Below, piece by piece: positions 36,565 through 47,639 of a DNA stretch of 64,000 nucleotides. Both the position numbers and the translations under genes were made by a program. The stretch's first letter is position 1; each line of letters opens with the position of its first letter. The notes beneath the pieces are model-generated. The model made no database searches and was not told the DNA's origin. It saw nothing but the letters and a program-made list of their open reading frames with translations. Source of the DNA: Pycnopodia helianthoides (taxonomy: Eukaryota > Echinodermata > Asteroidea > Forcipulatida > Asteriidae); NCBI GenBank assembly GCA_032158295.1, contig CM063253.1, forward strand, positions 20,761,583 through 20,825,582. The letters are read 5' to 3'.

Positions 36565-36800
36565 AATTATTTTTGGTAATGAGATAACTCACAAGGCCGA
36601 ACGGCCGGCCATTCAAGGTGAGAACTACACTCAACTGATTTGGGCTGTCGACCCAAATCAACTGACACCAGGGGCACATTGCCACCTACTCCTGGGGCTG
36701 AAACAGGGTTACCCCTTCACAGTCCGTAAGGATGTAGGCATGGGTATCATCCACTAGAAGCCTGGATGGTAGAGCAGATTGCACTACCTTCCCAAATTAA
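36565..36800 (-). repeat. SINE body fragment (inverse of the 56.2-kb copy)
   Basis: CACCTACTCCTGGGGCTGAA, GTCCGTAAGGATGTAGGCAT and GGCATGGGTATCATCCACTA match, in reverse, the tail of the SINE at 56,060-56,420. The tRNA-like head is missing. Confidence 0.75.
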
Positions 36801-37535
36801 ATTGTAATTTCTGCAAGTTTTACAAAATATAGAGCTCTATCTTGTAACGACTCATTAACATTAAATGGATACACTGCCTTGGATTGGGTGATTTGGGCTA
36901 AAAGGGAGTTTGTTTTGAAATGAATGAAAAATTTATGGTTGTAAAGCTAATTTAAAAGTGGAATATAATGATCCGCACAAAAATTCCTCGAAATAGTGTG
37001 GTTTTCAGTTTACTTCGTCAACTATAAATACGGTCCGCCATTTTGTGGAGTCAAAAAATTGCAATGTGTCCCTTTCATTCGCATTACTAATGAGAACTTT
37101 GAACTAATTTTCATAGCAATTACTGAACAAAGCAAATCTATTGTTGCGTAAATACCAAAAACAGGTCACGAATGCATCAATTGGTAATTAAGCTGCGAAC
37201 CCATTCATTAGCCTGACGTCTTTGCTTTCATTGGTTTCACCACTGCGTAGCCAGTCTCGATGCCGCTCGTCGCCAATGCAGAGGCATTTGTCCGTATTTC
37301 ATTCTTGGCAGTTTTGCCAGAGGACTTGGTATGTTTTTCACCTTGTACATGATTCTTGGTGTTTTGTCATGCGAGGGTGAGTTCTTTTTGTACTGTTTAA
37401 TTTTCATATTATTATTAAAGCCCGGTTCATACTTCATGTGAAGTTTCCAATATTCGCAGAGAATGTTCACATTTTTTCAACTTATCGAATTGTTCGTTGA
37501 CGTTAATTTTGCTTTCCATTCGCACTAATTGAAAC

Positions 37536-37610
37536 GCCGGGCTTCATGCGGGAAACTTCCACCCAGGCACCACGGTGGGATTCGAACCCACGAGCTCCCG
37601 CATTCTATAG
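37536..37610 (-). repeat. tRNA-like remnant (SINE head)
   Basis: The minus strand contains GAGCTCGTGGGTTCGAATCC, a canonical B box, preceded by CTGCTCTATAGAATGCGGG. No complete cloverleaf is seen. Confidence 0.5.
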
Positions 37611-38169
37611 AGCAGAAAAATATTATTCGTTAAGGCCAAAGTCACGTTTTATTTCAACAGTAAAGCAAATTTTGAACAAAGCATGTTTGACAAGAAAGAA
37701 ACAATTTGTACACAGAAGGTTGAAGTTTAATTTAAATTTTAAAAAATTCGCTGAAACTGCCGACTGACATGAAGAATGTTTTATTACAGTCTATTAATAT
37801 TATGTTCTGATTATTCGGACGTTTGACTATACTCGATTGCTGAGCTTTCACGCTGACGAGCGGATAAACATTTAACAAAAAGTACTGCTTCAGTTGTCGA
37901 AAAACAATGGCATGAAGTTTGCTGGAAAAGTAGGGATGACAGGGTGAGGTATTGCGATGGTGGGGAAGGAGTGGCTCTGCCTGGGCGGCGATTCCGGAGG
38001 GGGGGGGGTCGTGACATGTCCACCCAAATAGTATGATGAGAGCGGAAGCGAGATGGGGGCGGGGCGGGGAAGAGGGGGAGGTAAATCGTAGATCGCTCCT
38101 ACAGTTTGAGTTTTATCAGCGTAATGAACAATTTATATTGTTTTGATTTACACCGATAAGATCGAACAT

Positions 38170-38415
38170 CATAAACGTAAAGATGACGACATCCCAAGAT
38201 AATTTATCTCGGGATGACGCCACATCCTCCAATAAGACGTCGTCTTCCCAGTATCTCCAGGATGTGGACATCATGACAGTGAGATGTAGACATCATCATT
38301 ATAATTCATCATTGGATGATAATATCCTGAAAAATGACGGTAAATTATCTTGGAAAGAAAACGCCTAACTTTCAGGGTGTCGTCATCCCCAGATAAACTA
38401 TCTTTGGATGTTGTC
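38170..38415. repeat. Cluster of GATGACGACATCC-type inverted motifs
   Basis: GATGACGACATCCCAAGATA and its inverse, CATCCCCAGATAAACTATC-type blocks, alternate several times together with AGGATGTGGACATCATGAC. It is probably a small foldback element. Confidence 0.5.
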
Positions 38416-38482
38416 AGCTTACGTTTACGATTTCATTATTTGTTTTTCTTCTATGTTCGCCTTGTAGTTGGCTTATAGGGTA

Positions 38483-39449
38483 CAGTGGGGTAAGATGGGA
38501 CACATAAACAGTTTGTTGATAATTAAAATAAAAGTATTCCAAAATTTGTCACATGGGCTTATTGATACTAAAGTTTGGTTATATTTTCACCTTTTAATGA
38601 AGTTTCAATGGTTTTGGACAGTTTTCAGATACTAAAACTTGACTTTATTAAAAAATAATAGTGTCCCATTTTCCCCCATCACTTGGGGCAAGATGGGACG
38701 CATGCATTGTACCAATGACGGGTCAGCGAATTATTAAATTTGCATATTAAATATTTTTATGGGTTAAATAGGGGCGAATTGGGGCAAGATGGGACAAAAA
38801 ATGTATGACCATTACCAAAACCGTCACTCTTTAATATGACGAGTTAGTGAGTCAAAATTGGTTTTAAACCAAAGTTTATTACTAACAATTTCGTTTTCAG
38901 TTTTAGAATTTTTGAAAATAGCCATTTTAACAATTGTGATTTAATAATGAAAAGTGTCCCAATTTACCCCAACAGTTCATTATTCATAATAACCTGATGA
39001 AAAATTATCCCGTTTTACCCCGTAAATTAACCGCCTGGGGTAAAATGGGACAGATCACAAGAAACACCTAGATATAAAATATTTCTGCATTCAGTTGGTC
39101 TGTGTTACTTTTAACCGACACTGACAACATTTCTGACTAATTTACCCTTATAATGGGTTTAATTCATGTTGTAAGTAGATCATGACAGTCTTTCAAAACA
39201 CCAATGGACAATTTTAACCCGCACTTATAATCTGACGCGTGAAAATTATACAACGAACACGTCATGTTTGCTGCCGCTAACGTAATATAAAAAGAAAATG
39301 GCAAAAGGGCGACCTCCGTGTTAGAGACAGACCAGATATGGACGAAACTATTATGCATAGGATGGGTTTGCCAGACATGATCTGGTTTATTTTATAACGC
39401 TTTGAATAGGCAATGTCCCGTTTTACCCCGTGTCCCATCTTCCCCAGTG
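38483..39449. mobile_element. 967-bp non-autonomous element, TA duplication, GGGGTAAGATGGGAC termini (Tc1/mariner-pogo-like)
   Basis: The left end CAGTGGGGTAAGATGGGACA and the right end TGTCCCATCTTCCCCAGTG are imperfect inverted repeats, each next to TA. The terminal motif recurs inside in both orientations (for example GGGGCAAGATGGGAC near 38,690 and 38,779, and TGTCCCAATTTACCCC near 38,955). No transposase frame is seen. The superfamily is inferred from the TA and CA(G/C)TG ends. Confidence 0.8.
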
Positions 39450-39454
39450 TACCT

Positions 39455-39824
39455 AAGAAAAAAACTTGTAAAATATACTTTTTGATCACAGATTTACATA
39501 AAACTTACACGTCTAATGATGATGATAGTAGAAAACATCCCCTGAAATATTTCTGTCTGAAATGCCATATTTGATGAGAAATGAATAAACTAATTTTCCG
39601 ATTTGAGTTTATCGCTCAGTGAGCGTTTTATTCATTTGTTGAACCTATATGATTTCATGCAAATGTGTAATCGGTATTTTCACTATTTTCTCGTGACCCA
39701 GATGGCCGATCGATCTCAAACTTCTACAGTTTGTCAGTTTATGTATATGGTGGATTACATAAAGTGATTACACTGCCAGCAACTGTTTTGTTAGCAACAA
39801 CCAATTCTGTAATGTTCCTTTAAC
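39455..39824. mobile_element. Family B MITE (CGCTCAGTGAGCG hairpin type), left end missing
   Basis: Nearly identical to 9,822-10,193, including the hairpin at 39,613-39,625 and the right terminus CAATTCTGTAATGTTCCTTT. The first 20 bp are absent, and the sequence abuts the TA-flanked element that ends at 39,449. Confidence 0.85.
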
Positions 39825-40636
39825 ATTGCTAGGGTTAGAGGCGTCTATCTCTTGAAAAGATCCAAACATTACCGATGCCAGCAGGGTTAGGCTTATGTAA
39901 TAAGTAACTATTAGTTCTCTGTTGGCGGGACAGACGTATCTCCATATTGAGGTTGGGCCCCGACCTGGTGACCAGTCTTTTGATCATTTTCAATATAAAT
40001 CTTAAATTATTATTAGCTGTTCTGACATAGTAGTCGGAACAGCTATTGTTTTCGTCAAGATTTGTATTTGTTTTTCTTCTTATTATTATTCTTTCCTTCC
40101 GCCGAAATCCCGTAGGATTTTTACACGCATTTTGTTTGACCCAAAAGTCATACTTGGCAATAATAGGAAAAAGGCAGAATATCAAAGCTATATTGTCATA
40201 TATTTCAATAATCTTTCTTATAACTAGTTAGATTTTATAAAAACTTTATATCCCTTTTTGGTTTTTACTAATAAGATTTTCATAAAAAAAAAAAAACAAC
40301 GTTAACCCTGCACCGCTGAACCTGTTTTGGGCCAACGGTGTTACGTAATCCTGTCACAAAGGTATGGCAGGCCCATTTGATAGGTTAAGAGGGTCTGTTC
40401 TGCCTTATCTCAATAATTTATGTCTGCTAAACCAGTCGGCACAAGATCACAAGACCTTCATTCACAAAAGGCCATTGAACCTAGAGCGGTCAGACACAAC
40501 ATGCCTTACCACTAAGCTGTGGTAGTGATCTGTGGCGCACGTGCCGCAGAGATAGGAGTTTGTGCATGAGCTATATGGGGAAACACTGCAGGATATCACG
40601 GAGTATCACGGGGTTGGGATCTACCATTTTGAAATT

Positions 40637-41101
40637 ATATATTCGGTTTGCGGTAACACCATGTGTAAAATAATATCTACTTGCTGTGTAGATTTGTTCT
40701 TTAGAGAACTTGTCTTGCTATTTATTCTACTACCGCGGAGTAGATTTTTTCGGAATTCGGGAGACTTCTCAGTCCTGAAAAGAACTGTCCTGCTTATTAA
40801 CTACTACCTGGGCGGGAGGTAGGAAATCGGCCTGGACTACTACTTTAGCTTTGTGGATCGGGGGGACTTCTCGTAATTAACTGCACTGCCGCGGAGTAGT
40901 AGTCCAGGCCGATTTCCTACCTCCCGCCCAGGTAGTAGTTAATAAGCAGGACAGTTCTTTTCAGAACTGAGAAGTCTCCCGAATTCCGAAAAACCTACTC
41001 CGCGGTAGTAGAATAAATAGCAAGACAAGTTCTCTAAAAAACAAATCTACACAGCAAGTAGATATTTTTTTACACATGGTGTTAACCGCAAACCGAATAT
41101 A
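40637..41101. repeat. Large foldback, about 217-bp arms with about 25-bp spacer
   Basis: The left arm (AACACCATGTGTAAAATAAT to TCCTACCTCCCGCCCAGG-type end) is repeated inverted from 40,880 to 41,101, ending ACACATGGTGTTAACC. The arms are almost identical, so the transcript could form a very long hairpin. Confidence 0.9.
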
Positions 41102-41494
41102 TACTGATACCTCACCATGCAATGCCTCAAAACCCATATACATTTTGAAATTGTTATGTTTTTCTTTATATGTGCCAAAGCACAGTGGTTGAGTGCCTCG
41201 CTGCAAGGTTGTAGATGCATTCTCAGTTGAAAAGGAGCTTATGGCAACAATATCATAATCTTCCCATTGTGTAGAATCTTGGCCAAAATAAACGCTTCGA
41301 TGTTTTCTTAGGCGAACCGCAACGCAATTTAATGACGTGGTTCTCCCATATCCAGGCAACGCCTTCGTGCATTTCGCACCAAGGTTATGAAAATATGCTG
41401 ACAACTTCACATCAAATATACATGAAATAACAAAGCTATTATGTGTTAAGCTAAATTGGTCTTTGGAGTCATTAGAAACAGTGAAAACCCCCAT
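41100..41494 (-). CDS. Unrecognised open frame, protein-like, beside a foldback
   Basis: A 177-codon ATG-initiated frame runs from 41,494 to 40,961. Its last third is foldback sequence, so only about the first 130 codons are unique. It includes SLTHNSFVISCIFDVKLSAY, LPGYGRTTSLNCVAVRLRKH and YDIVAISSFSTENASTT. Composition is balanced and not low complexity. There is a possible donor GAG/GTATCA at about 41,115 and possible acceptors near 41,445-41,470, so it could be an exon of an unknown minus-strand gene or relic transposon protein. I do not recognise any domain. Confidence 0.3.
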
Positions 41495-42302
41495 TATATT
41501 ATAATGTTTTCACTGTATTTAAACATCGGGTTTTGGACACGCGCAATAAAGAATAATTATTTTACTAATTTCCTAAAACCTATCGCATTTCAAGCAAAAC
41601 TATTTCAAGGGAAGTTTACCACGTATGACCATCTTTATACCATGCAAATCTTTGAACATTTTCTATTTTCAATCTTTAAAATGTTGTACACACCCTATAC
41701 TAAGTGAACCAAGATTTAACGGATTAAAAGTTCCTAAAAGTGACACCCATCTTCCCCTTCCTGGGCTGTCAATTTTGGGGTCTGTGGTTTACTCTTGGCT
41801 CCTTTTAAGATATCAAGACAGAAATAAAAACAACTTTGTACGAATGGGTACAGGTCACACATGGTTCTGTTTAAGGGAACACAGCAGGTCAGGGTTCCAG
41901 CCTGAGGACAGGCAAGTATTTGTAAGGTTTTGAGATATAAGTATGGAAAGTTTATTTAGAGTTAGGGTCAGGATGATGGTCAATGTTTGACCAGGTTTAG
42001 GATTAGAGTCAGTTTAAGAGTTATGGTTTAGGGTGTTAGTGAGAGTTAGAGTCAAATGTTGTGTCTGTGTTAGAATTACGGTCATGTCTACTGCTTCGAA
42101 TTCAAGGTCCGGCTCAGGGCCTGGATCGTATAATCATATAGTAAAATAAAAACGGAACAGCTTTGTGTTCATCCAAAGGACAAACACCTAATGTCTAGTT
42201 TATTATTATTATTATCATCATCCTGCAGTAAATATTCTCAAAATCTCAACATTTTGAATGTCACTTACAGAGCTCCGTAGCCTTGAGATGGCGGTCTCAA
42301 TG

Positions 42303-42694
42303 TTAAAGGCCTTGTTTACTTTTGGTAATTACTCCACAAGTTAAGTTAATGACCATACAAACTTACTTGGTAAAGAGCACTGGAGAGCTGTTGTTATAAT
42401 AAAACATTTATAGAAACGACCTCCATTGAAGTAATGCAGTTTTAGAGGAAAGGGTAATTTTTCACCCACAATTGTAAATCTGAAAAAGCTTCAGACATGA
42501 AGCCGCTCTCTTAGGCATCTGAAAGCACACAATTCTATGCAACAAGGGTATTTTTTTCTTTCATTATTTTCTTGCAACTTCGATGACCAATTGAGCCCAA
42601 AATTTCACAGGTTTGTAATTTGATGCATATATTGGGATACACCAAGTGAGGGTACTGATCGTAGACGTTTACCAAAAGTATACCCTGCCTTTAA
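42303..42694. mobile_element. TTAA-type MITE, family B
   Basis: The ends are TTAAAGGCCTTGTTTACTTT and ACCAAAAGTATACCCTGCCT followed by TTAA. It carries the shared internal block (inverse) GAGCCCAAAATTTCACAGGT. It ends only about 70 bp before the acceptor of the plus-strand exon at 42,767. Confidence 0.8.
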
Positions 42695-42766
42695 AAGCAT
42701 AGCTCTCTCTCTCTCCCTCTTTCTATATACACGGCAGTTTATGCCCACGTATGTCACATCTACCAG

Positions 42767-42980
42767 GAGCCGATTGGGTCTGGAGGGGGTAATAATGGTC
42801 AACGCCCTCGTTGGTGGATAGCTGAGACCAATCCATGCGAATGCACCGAGATGAGACTAGGCGGCGTCAATATGGTATCCTACACCCGGCCACACGAGCA
42901 AGTCACTTTCCTGCTCGATGGCGTACTCATCAGCAACGACCCGAAGGATATTCAGGATTTCTGGGGTTGTGAAGAAATGA
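42767..42980 (+). CDS. Unrecognised gene, penultimate coding exon
   Basis: 214 bp, entered in phase 0. An alternative acceptor ACGGCAG 30 bp upstream would add about ten in-frame residues. Codons are open throughout and contain the CEC and WGC motifs. Confidence 0.6.
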
Positions 42981-43757
42981 GTAAGCGTTTATCTTGATTC
43001 TGTTTCGGAAGGGTGGAAGGGGAGTGGGAAAAGGGGAGGCGAAGGGGGAGGAGGAAGAAGGGGAATAAGACATCGTAGCTCTCTGAGTAAAGTGCAGTTC
43101 GAGATGCAAGAGATTTTGTGTGTGGAGTTTAGTGATAAGGGCTTAGGGGTTCAGGGGGTCAAGTAGTTTTTTTTAACCCATTTGGTGCTCGATACGGGCA
43201 TGATGTTACCCCCCCCCCCTCCCTCTAATTGTGTCTCCATTGTATGCTTGGAATCTCAGGAGTTCTTTAGAGGATTTTAGGGGCGTACTTCTGTACTGAA
43301 GGAATATAAGTGTGTTAAAATATGGGAACATTGATTGTTTGTTTGTTGGGGTGTTTTTGTTTGTTTTTTTGTTGGGTGTTGTTAGTTGGGGTGTTTGTTT
43401 GGTGTGGTTTTGTTCGTTTTTTTGGTTGTTGTTGGTTTTTTTTTTGGGGGGGGGGGGCTGGTGGGGTTGGGCATGGTACATGTTAGCCCTATGTAGGACT
43501 CTTCCTCTGTGCTGTACACAGATACACTGTAGTAACGACACTGTAGTATAACACGAAAGTGAAAGGCCGCCAGTGCTGTACATGTATGTTCCAACCCTAT
43601 CAAATTTTCTATTGTTTTAGTTCTACCAAAAGAATATAGAAGCATTACTGTTGCTAAGTTGCATTGTTTAAAAGTACCGTATGACAATGGACCAGCAATT
43701 ATTGATGACGTTGCCTGGTTGGCTGCAGAATGTGCCGATCACCTTGTAATCCATTAG
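42767..43757 (+). CDS. 3' end of an unrecognised plus-strand gene (last two coding exons)
   Basis: I do not recognise this protein. Exon 42,767-42,980 follows a CT-rich tract and acceptor CTACCAG and ends at donor A/GTAAGC. Exon 43,621-43,757 follows acceptor TTGTTTTAG and ends in TAG. Phase 1 matches at the junction, giving 116 codons plus stop without interruption. The visible protein begins EPIGSGGGNNGQRPRWWIAE, continues TNPCECTEMRLGGVNMVSYT, HEQVTFLLDGVLISNDPKDI and FWGCEEM, then ILPKEYRSITVAKLHCLKVP and AIIDDVAWLAAECADHLVIH. It has five cysteines, no hydrophobic segment and no low complexity. AATAAA lies at 43,882, 125 nt after the stop. Earlier exons are expected upstream but were not identified. 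Confidence 0.6.
43206..43470. repeat. Low-complexity T/G-rich tract with homopolymer runs
   Basis: A C-run near 43,211, a long GTTTGTTTTT-like tract and a G-run at about 43,446-43,457 lie in the intron of the unrecognised gene. The long open frames on both strands (79-125 codons) are low-complexity artefacts. Confidence 0.9.
43621..43757 (+). CDS. Unrecognised gene, last coding exon
   Basis: 137 bp in phase with the preceding exon. It encodes LPKEYRSITVAKLHCLKVPY and ends DHLVIH then TAG. The acceptor is ATTGTTTTAG. Confidence 0.6.
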
Positions 43758-43881
43758 TGCTAATATAAATTGGTCTCATAATTCAAACATAGCTCTTCTA
43801 GATGTAAGAAAGCACTGTAAGAACTGCATTATATTATTTATTATTTTAAAAGGTGATATATTGGTCGAACAAAGAAAGCTT

Positions 43882-43887
43882 AATAAA
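43882..43887 (+). terminator. Polyadenylation signal AATAAA
   Basis: A canonical hexamer 125 nt downstream of the TAG of the unrecognised plus-strand gene, in a suitable position to end its transcript. Confidence 0.5.
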
Positions 43888-44504
43888 CTTTATCTATGGA
43901 AAAAAAGAGTTAATGAGCCGCGTTTCGACCCTAGCAGAGTCTTTCTCAAAAGCTAATTGAAAACACACCACACATACACAGGTATACTGGTGTAACAGAA
44001 AGGTCAAATAAAATGAAGAGAGGTGGAAAACATGCAGAAAAAGCAAGGAACAATGAAGGAGACAACGGGGGGGGGGGGGAACATTTTTTTGTCTGTGCCT
44101 TCTCCTTTTTCCACATATACCCCCTTTTTAGTCTGTCTTATTCATTATTTACTTTTCGGCCTCTTCCTACCTTTGATTTTGTCCTTTGTGTTTCCAACCT
44201 GGTGTGGTTTGACCATAGAAAAAAGACCCCCTGTGGGTCCTTTCCCTATGGTCAAACCAGCCCCTTCCCTCTACCCCCTCCCCTTGTCTGCTTTATTGTT
44301 CATCTCTTACCTTTGTGTTGCCTTTGTGTGCTTTCTGCCTCTCTCTAATTTAATTTCTTTCCACTTGACTGCTTCTGGTCGAAACGTCAGGCCATTTATT
44401 AACTGTTTTTTTTTGCATTTATACCATAGGTCCTTTTGGTTGGTAAGCAGTTTGCAACAGCTAATTCTATTTGCTCTGACTTGATCTATTCTTTCATTTG
44501 TCAG

Positions 44505-44611
44505 GCGTTTCAGGGTCACCGGATAGTACGTCAGAGAATCATTGGTCTTGGTCTCGGTATTGGCCTTGGTCTTGGTCCAGATCACGACCTTCCCGTTATT
44601 GGAGGCGATAA
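44505..44611 (+). CDS. Possible alternative 3' exon of the unrecognised gene
   Basis: It follows acceptor TCATTTGTCAG and would join the exon ending at 42,980 in phase, giving SVSGSPDSTSENHWSWSRYW and a Trp/Ser/Arg-rich tail, then TAA. The underlying DNA is a GGTCTT/GGTATT simple repeat, which weakens the case. Confidence 0.15.
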
Positions 44612-45589
44612 CCTAGCTAATGGTTAGAGTCTGGCTTGATCTATATCTGTCAGTTGATTTTGAACTGTTTAAAAAAATGGTAATTAATAACAAAAAATGA
44701 ACCTTGGATTGAGGCTGAAAAATCATACAAATGAGACTTAAAAAAACCAAACCATTAAAAATTTGCCATGCTGTTGTGTAAACAACTCAAAGGTTTTGCC
44801 CTTTGATGGCTATAGTTGAATTTGACAACTTCTCTAAATTCCTCAGCAGACTTGTTGAAATGTTTTCATTGACAGTGTGACCAATTATGGGACATGTTTG
44901 TAAATAAGCCAAACAAACAAACAACATTCTGACAAGTGTACACAGCCCCCCCCCAAAAAAAAATAACAATAATAATAAAATAAAATAAAAATAAAACTCA
45001 ATTTCATGAAAATGACAGTGTGTAACATTTATCCCCCATCCCTGAGAAAAAGAAAAAAGCCCAAAAAACTTTGTTCATCTGATACATAATTTGTATAACA
45101 GATCCTTTTACAAAGCGTACATTTTTATGAGGAAATTACCAGAACAGATGGTTACCCTTTTTGCAATCACGGTGACTTGATACACACTCCATTATAAAAA
45201 TCCGGTGGTTGTTTACTTTTAATATATGATGTCACCATGACAACCATATTTCAACTGTGAGCTAGCAAAGAGCACCCTAATTAATATCCGACCATAAACC
45301 ACAGCAAAACATAACTGACTGCACGCTCACATAATAGAGTTGATGAAAATGCCAGGAATTTTTTAACTATAGGAAGGAACTAGTAAACTTGCGGGTACAA
45401 CCATGTGTAAATCTCTATGCGAGAGTGGTGGCTCTGAAAAGAGCGTTGTTTTATTAGTTCTATCTCATTTTGTTTAAAAAGGAAGAAACATTTTTTTAAA
45501 ACACAAATCCCATTCTTGCCAGCTATGATCAAACATGACAAACAGCGCTGGTGGGCGATCTATTTATTGATTTGTTTTATTTGGGTTTT

Positions 45590-45690
45590 CAGAGCCAACA
45601 CTCCCACAAAAGAGATTTACAAATGGTTGTACCCGCAATAGTTTCCTCTTATTTTTCCACACCATGCAAAGCTTCAAACAATACCTATTT
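45590..45690 (+). repeat. Penelope-like tail fragment
   Basis: CAACACTCCCACAAAAGAGA, ATGGTTGTACCCGCAA and CCATGCAAAGCTTCAAACAA match the copy at 12.6 kb. The hammerhead-like part is missing. Confidence 0.65.
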
Positions 45691-45714
45691 ATTTGTTATT
45701 TATTTATTTATTAA

Positions 45715-45965
45715 TTCTGGTTGTGAAGCCAAGGATTCTCAGAAAAGTGAACTTAATCACTATACTAGCCAAGAACCCCGTGGAGAGAAGACAAGGAATG
45801 AAGTTTCAGTTTTAGATGTGGGAGGAAAACCCAAGAGAATTATTCCTTGGAGAACCCACGCAATCAGGAAGGGACTGAAAACCCAATCCACACAGTGCTC
45901 CTGGCCGGATTCGAACCAGGGTCCTAGAGGTGGAAGATACCACTATGCCAACCCGACCGCCCCAA
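45715..45965 (-). repeat. tRNA-derived SINE
   Basis: The minus strand contains GGTTGGCATAGTGGTATCTT (A box) and ACCCTGGTTCGAATCCGGCC (B box) at 45,898-45,955, followed by a body including TTCTCCAAGGAATAATTCTC. A 163-codon plus-strand frame across it is not a gene. Confidence 0.7.
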
Positions 45966-46923
45966 TAAAAAATCTCATGAAAAAAATTAAAATAAAAAAT
46001 AACAAGCTAGGAGCACGCACAGCAACATTAACAGGACTTTAGAGGAAAAAGCCCAGAAATATCCTTGGGCAACTCTGAACTCTACCCTCCTTAAAAGCCC
46101 ATAGACTTTATGCACAGATTAACTGGACGGCACTTTGGCCATCAACTGTCCTGAGATATGAATTAAACTTAGCATTCAGTGATGTTGTGTCTCAAAGAGT
46201 GATGTCATGATGACATCATCATGTGTCACGTGACTTCACATTAAAGGTTAATTTTTTGAAGTAATATATCTACAGAAGTACATGTTCTGAGTTTCTGCTT
46301 ATTCTTATATCTATTTAAATGCATATTTACCATATAGATTATTGTATTAATGTGTTTTAAAGTCTACTAATGTGACTGGTTCGACAAGCTTTGAGTTACG
46401 ATGTTACAGTACTGACCTCTTGCACGATACGGAATGCATCTCTGCAAACGTGTCTACCATTTTCACCATTTTAAAAGTCAATTCCTTTGCGTACATTTTG
46501 ACCACCGATCTCCATTAATATTGACATCAATAATTTGGACTCCCAAAATGGCAGACAGTATGGATGCATGCAAGTGCGCTATGCATCGTGAAATGGGTCA
46601 ATACTTTAATTGATCTTGGCCATCAGATTGTAATTTACATGTGCCCTGATTGTTTATTCTGCTTTTATTATTTATTCATTTGTTCAATCGACCTTATTAC
46701 TTAATATTTGTTTGTGTTTACTTGTATGATAGTTAAGAAATAAAGGATTAAGATTAAGAGTGAATGTGCACAAAATCCCTAAAAAAATAGTATCCTTAGT
46801 TTGTTGATTTATTTAAACAAAAAACTTGATGAAATTTCCACAAACTGATATGTTATGATAATTGAAAACTAGAGGCGTAATAATTGGAAATTATTTTCTC
46901 CTATATTTTTCATATGTATCTTT

Positions 46924-47289
46924 CAAAGGCAGAGGATACTTTTGGTAAATATTCAAGAAATACATTACCATAAAAACTTACTTGGTAAAGAGCACCTTAA
47001 AGCTGCTGAAAAAACGACTCCCTCTGAAGTAATGTAGTTTTTGAGAAAGAGGTAATTTCTCACTAAAATATTTGAATCTGAGAAAAGGCTTCAGGCATGA
47101 AGCCTTTCACAGACATCTGAAAGCACACAATTCTATGCAACAGGGTGTTTTTTCTTTCATTATTTTCCTTGCAGCTTAGTTCACCAATTGATCCCAAATT
47201 TTCACAGGTTTGTTATTTTGTGCATATGTTGGGATACACCAAATGAGGATACTGGTCTTTGACAATTACCAAAAGTATCTCCTGCCTTG
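46924..47289. mobile_element. TTAA-type MITE, family B (GGCTTC hairpin type)
   Basis: The ends are AAAGGCAGAGGATACTTTTG and CCAAAAGTATCTCCTGCCTT. The central hairpin AAAGGCTTC...GAAGCCTTT is at about 47,085-47,108. Confidence 0.8.
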
Positions 47290-47639
47290 AAGGAGCAAGC
47301 ATGTCAATACTTGTTCTTCAAATTTCTCAAAGGTGAAATTAATGCACAGATATTCAGGGGTCCAGCACCACTTTTTAATACACTTCTTGCCGTTATTAAT
47401 AACAACAAATATGACGGTTATTTACAAAATAAGCTAAGCCTCCGAAATCATTCAGAAAAAACACTTCATTTAATCAAAGAGGTTTGGTTTTATTTTGGTT
47501 TTTATGCTCAAACCGATGATAAGAACTGCATTGTAAAATTGCACCTAAGTCATAACTTTCACTGATAATAATTTAGGTGAGAGCACCTCTCATGTGGTGT
47601 GTGGTGGCCGAGCAGTTTAGTGTATCCGACTCAAGTTCT

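Larger units (their letters stand above)
33050..42766. other. Intergenic interval between RFX and the plus-strand gene
   Basis: It is dominated by the foldback and TIR elements listed below. I could not recognise upstream exons of the plus-strand gene here, although its earlier exons must lie in this interval. Stretches 33.1-34.3 kb and 35.6-36.5 kb are AT-rich and show no identifiable feature beyond a weak hydrophobic frame at about 35.8 kb. Confidence 0.5.

Noticed and set aside
43206..43687. 125-codon and 101-codon minus-strand frames
   Set aside because: Low-complexity Thr/Asn/Pro/Lys-rich translation of a T/G-rich tract opposite the plus-strand gene.
44013..44484. 111- and 153-codon plus-strand frames at 44.0-44.5 kb
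   Set aside because: Phe/Leu/Pro-rich C/T tract with G-runs, overlapping frames and no conserved motif.
45551..46042. 163-codon plus-strand frame
   Set aside because: It spans a Penelope-like tail and a SINE in antisense, and the WPDSNQGP part is the complement of a tRNA B box.
47287..47565. 92-codon frame after a family B MITE
   Set aside because: It starts in the MITE terminus, has no recognisable motif and no splice support.
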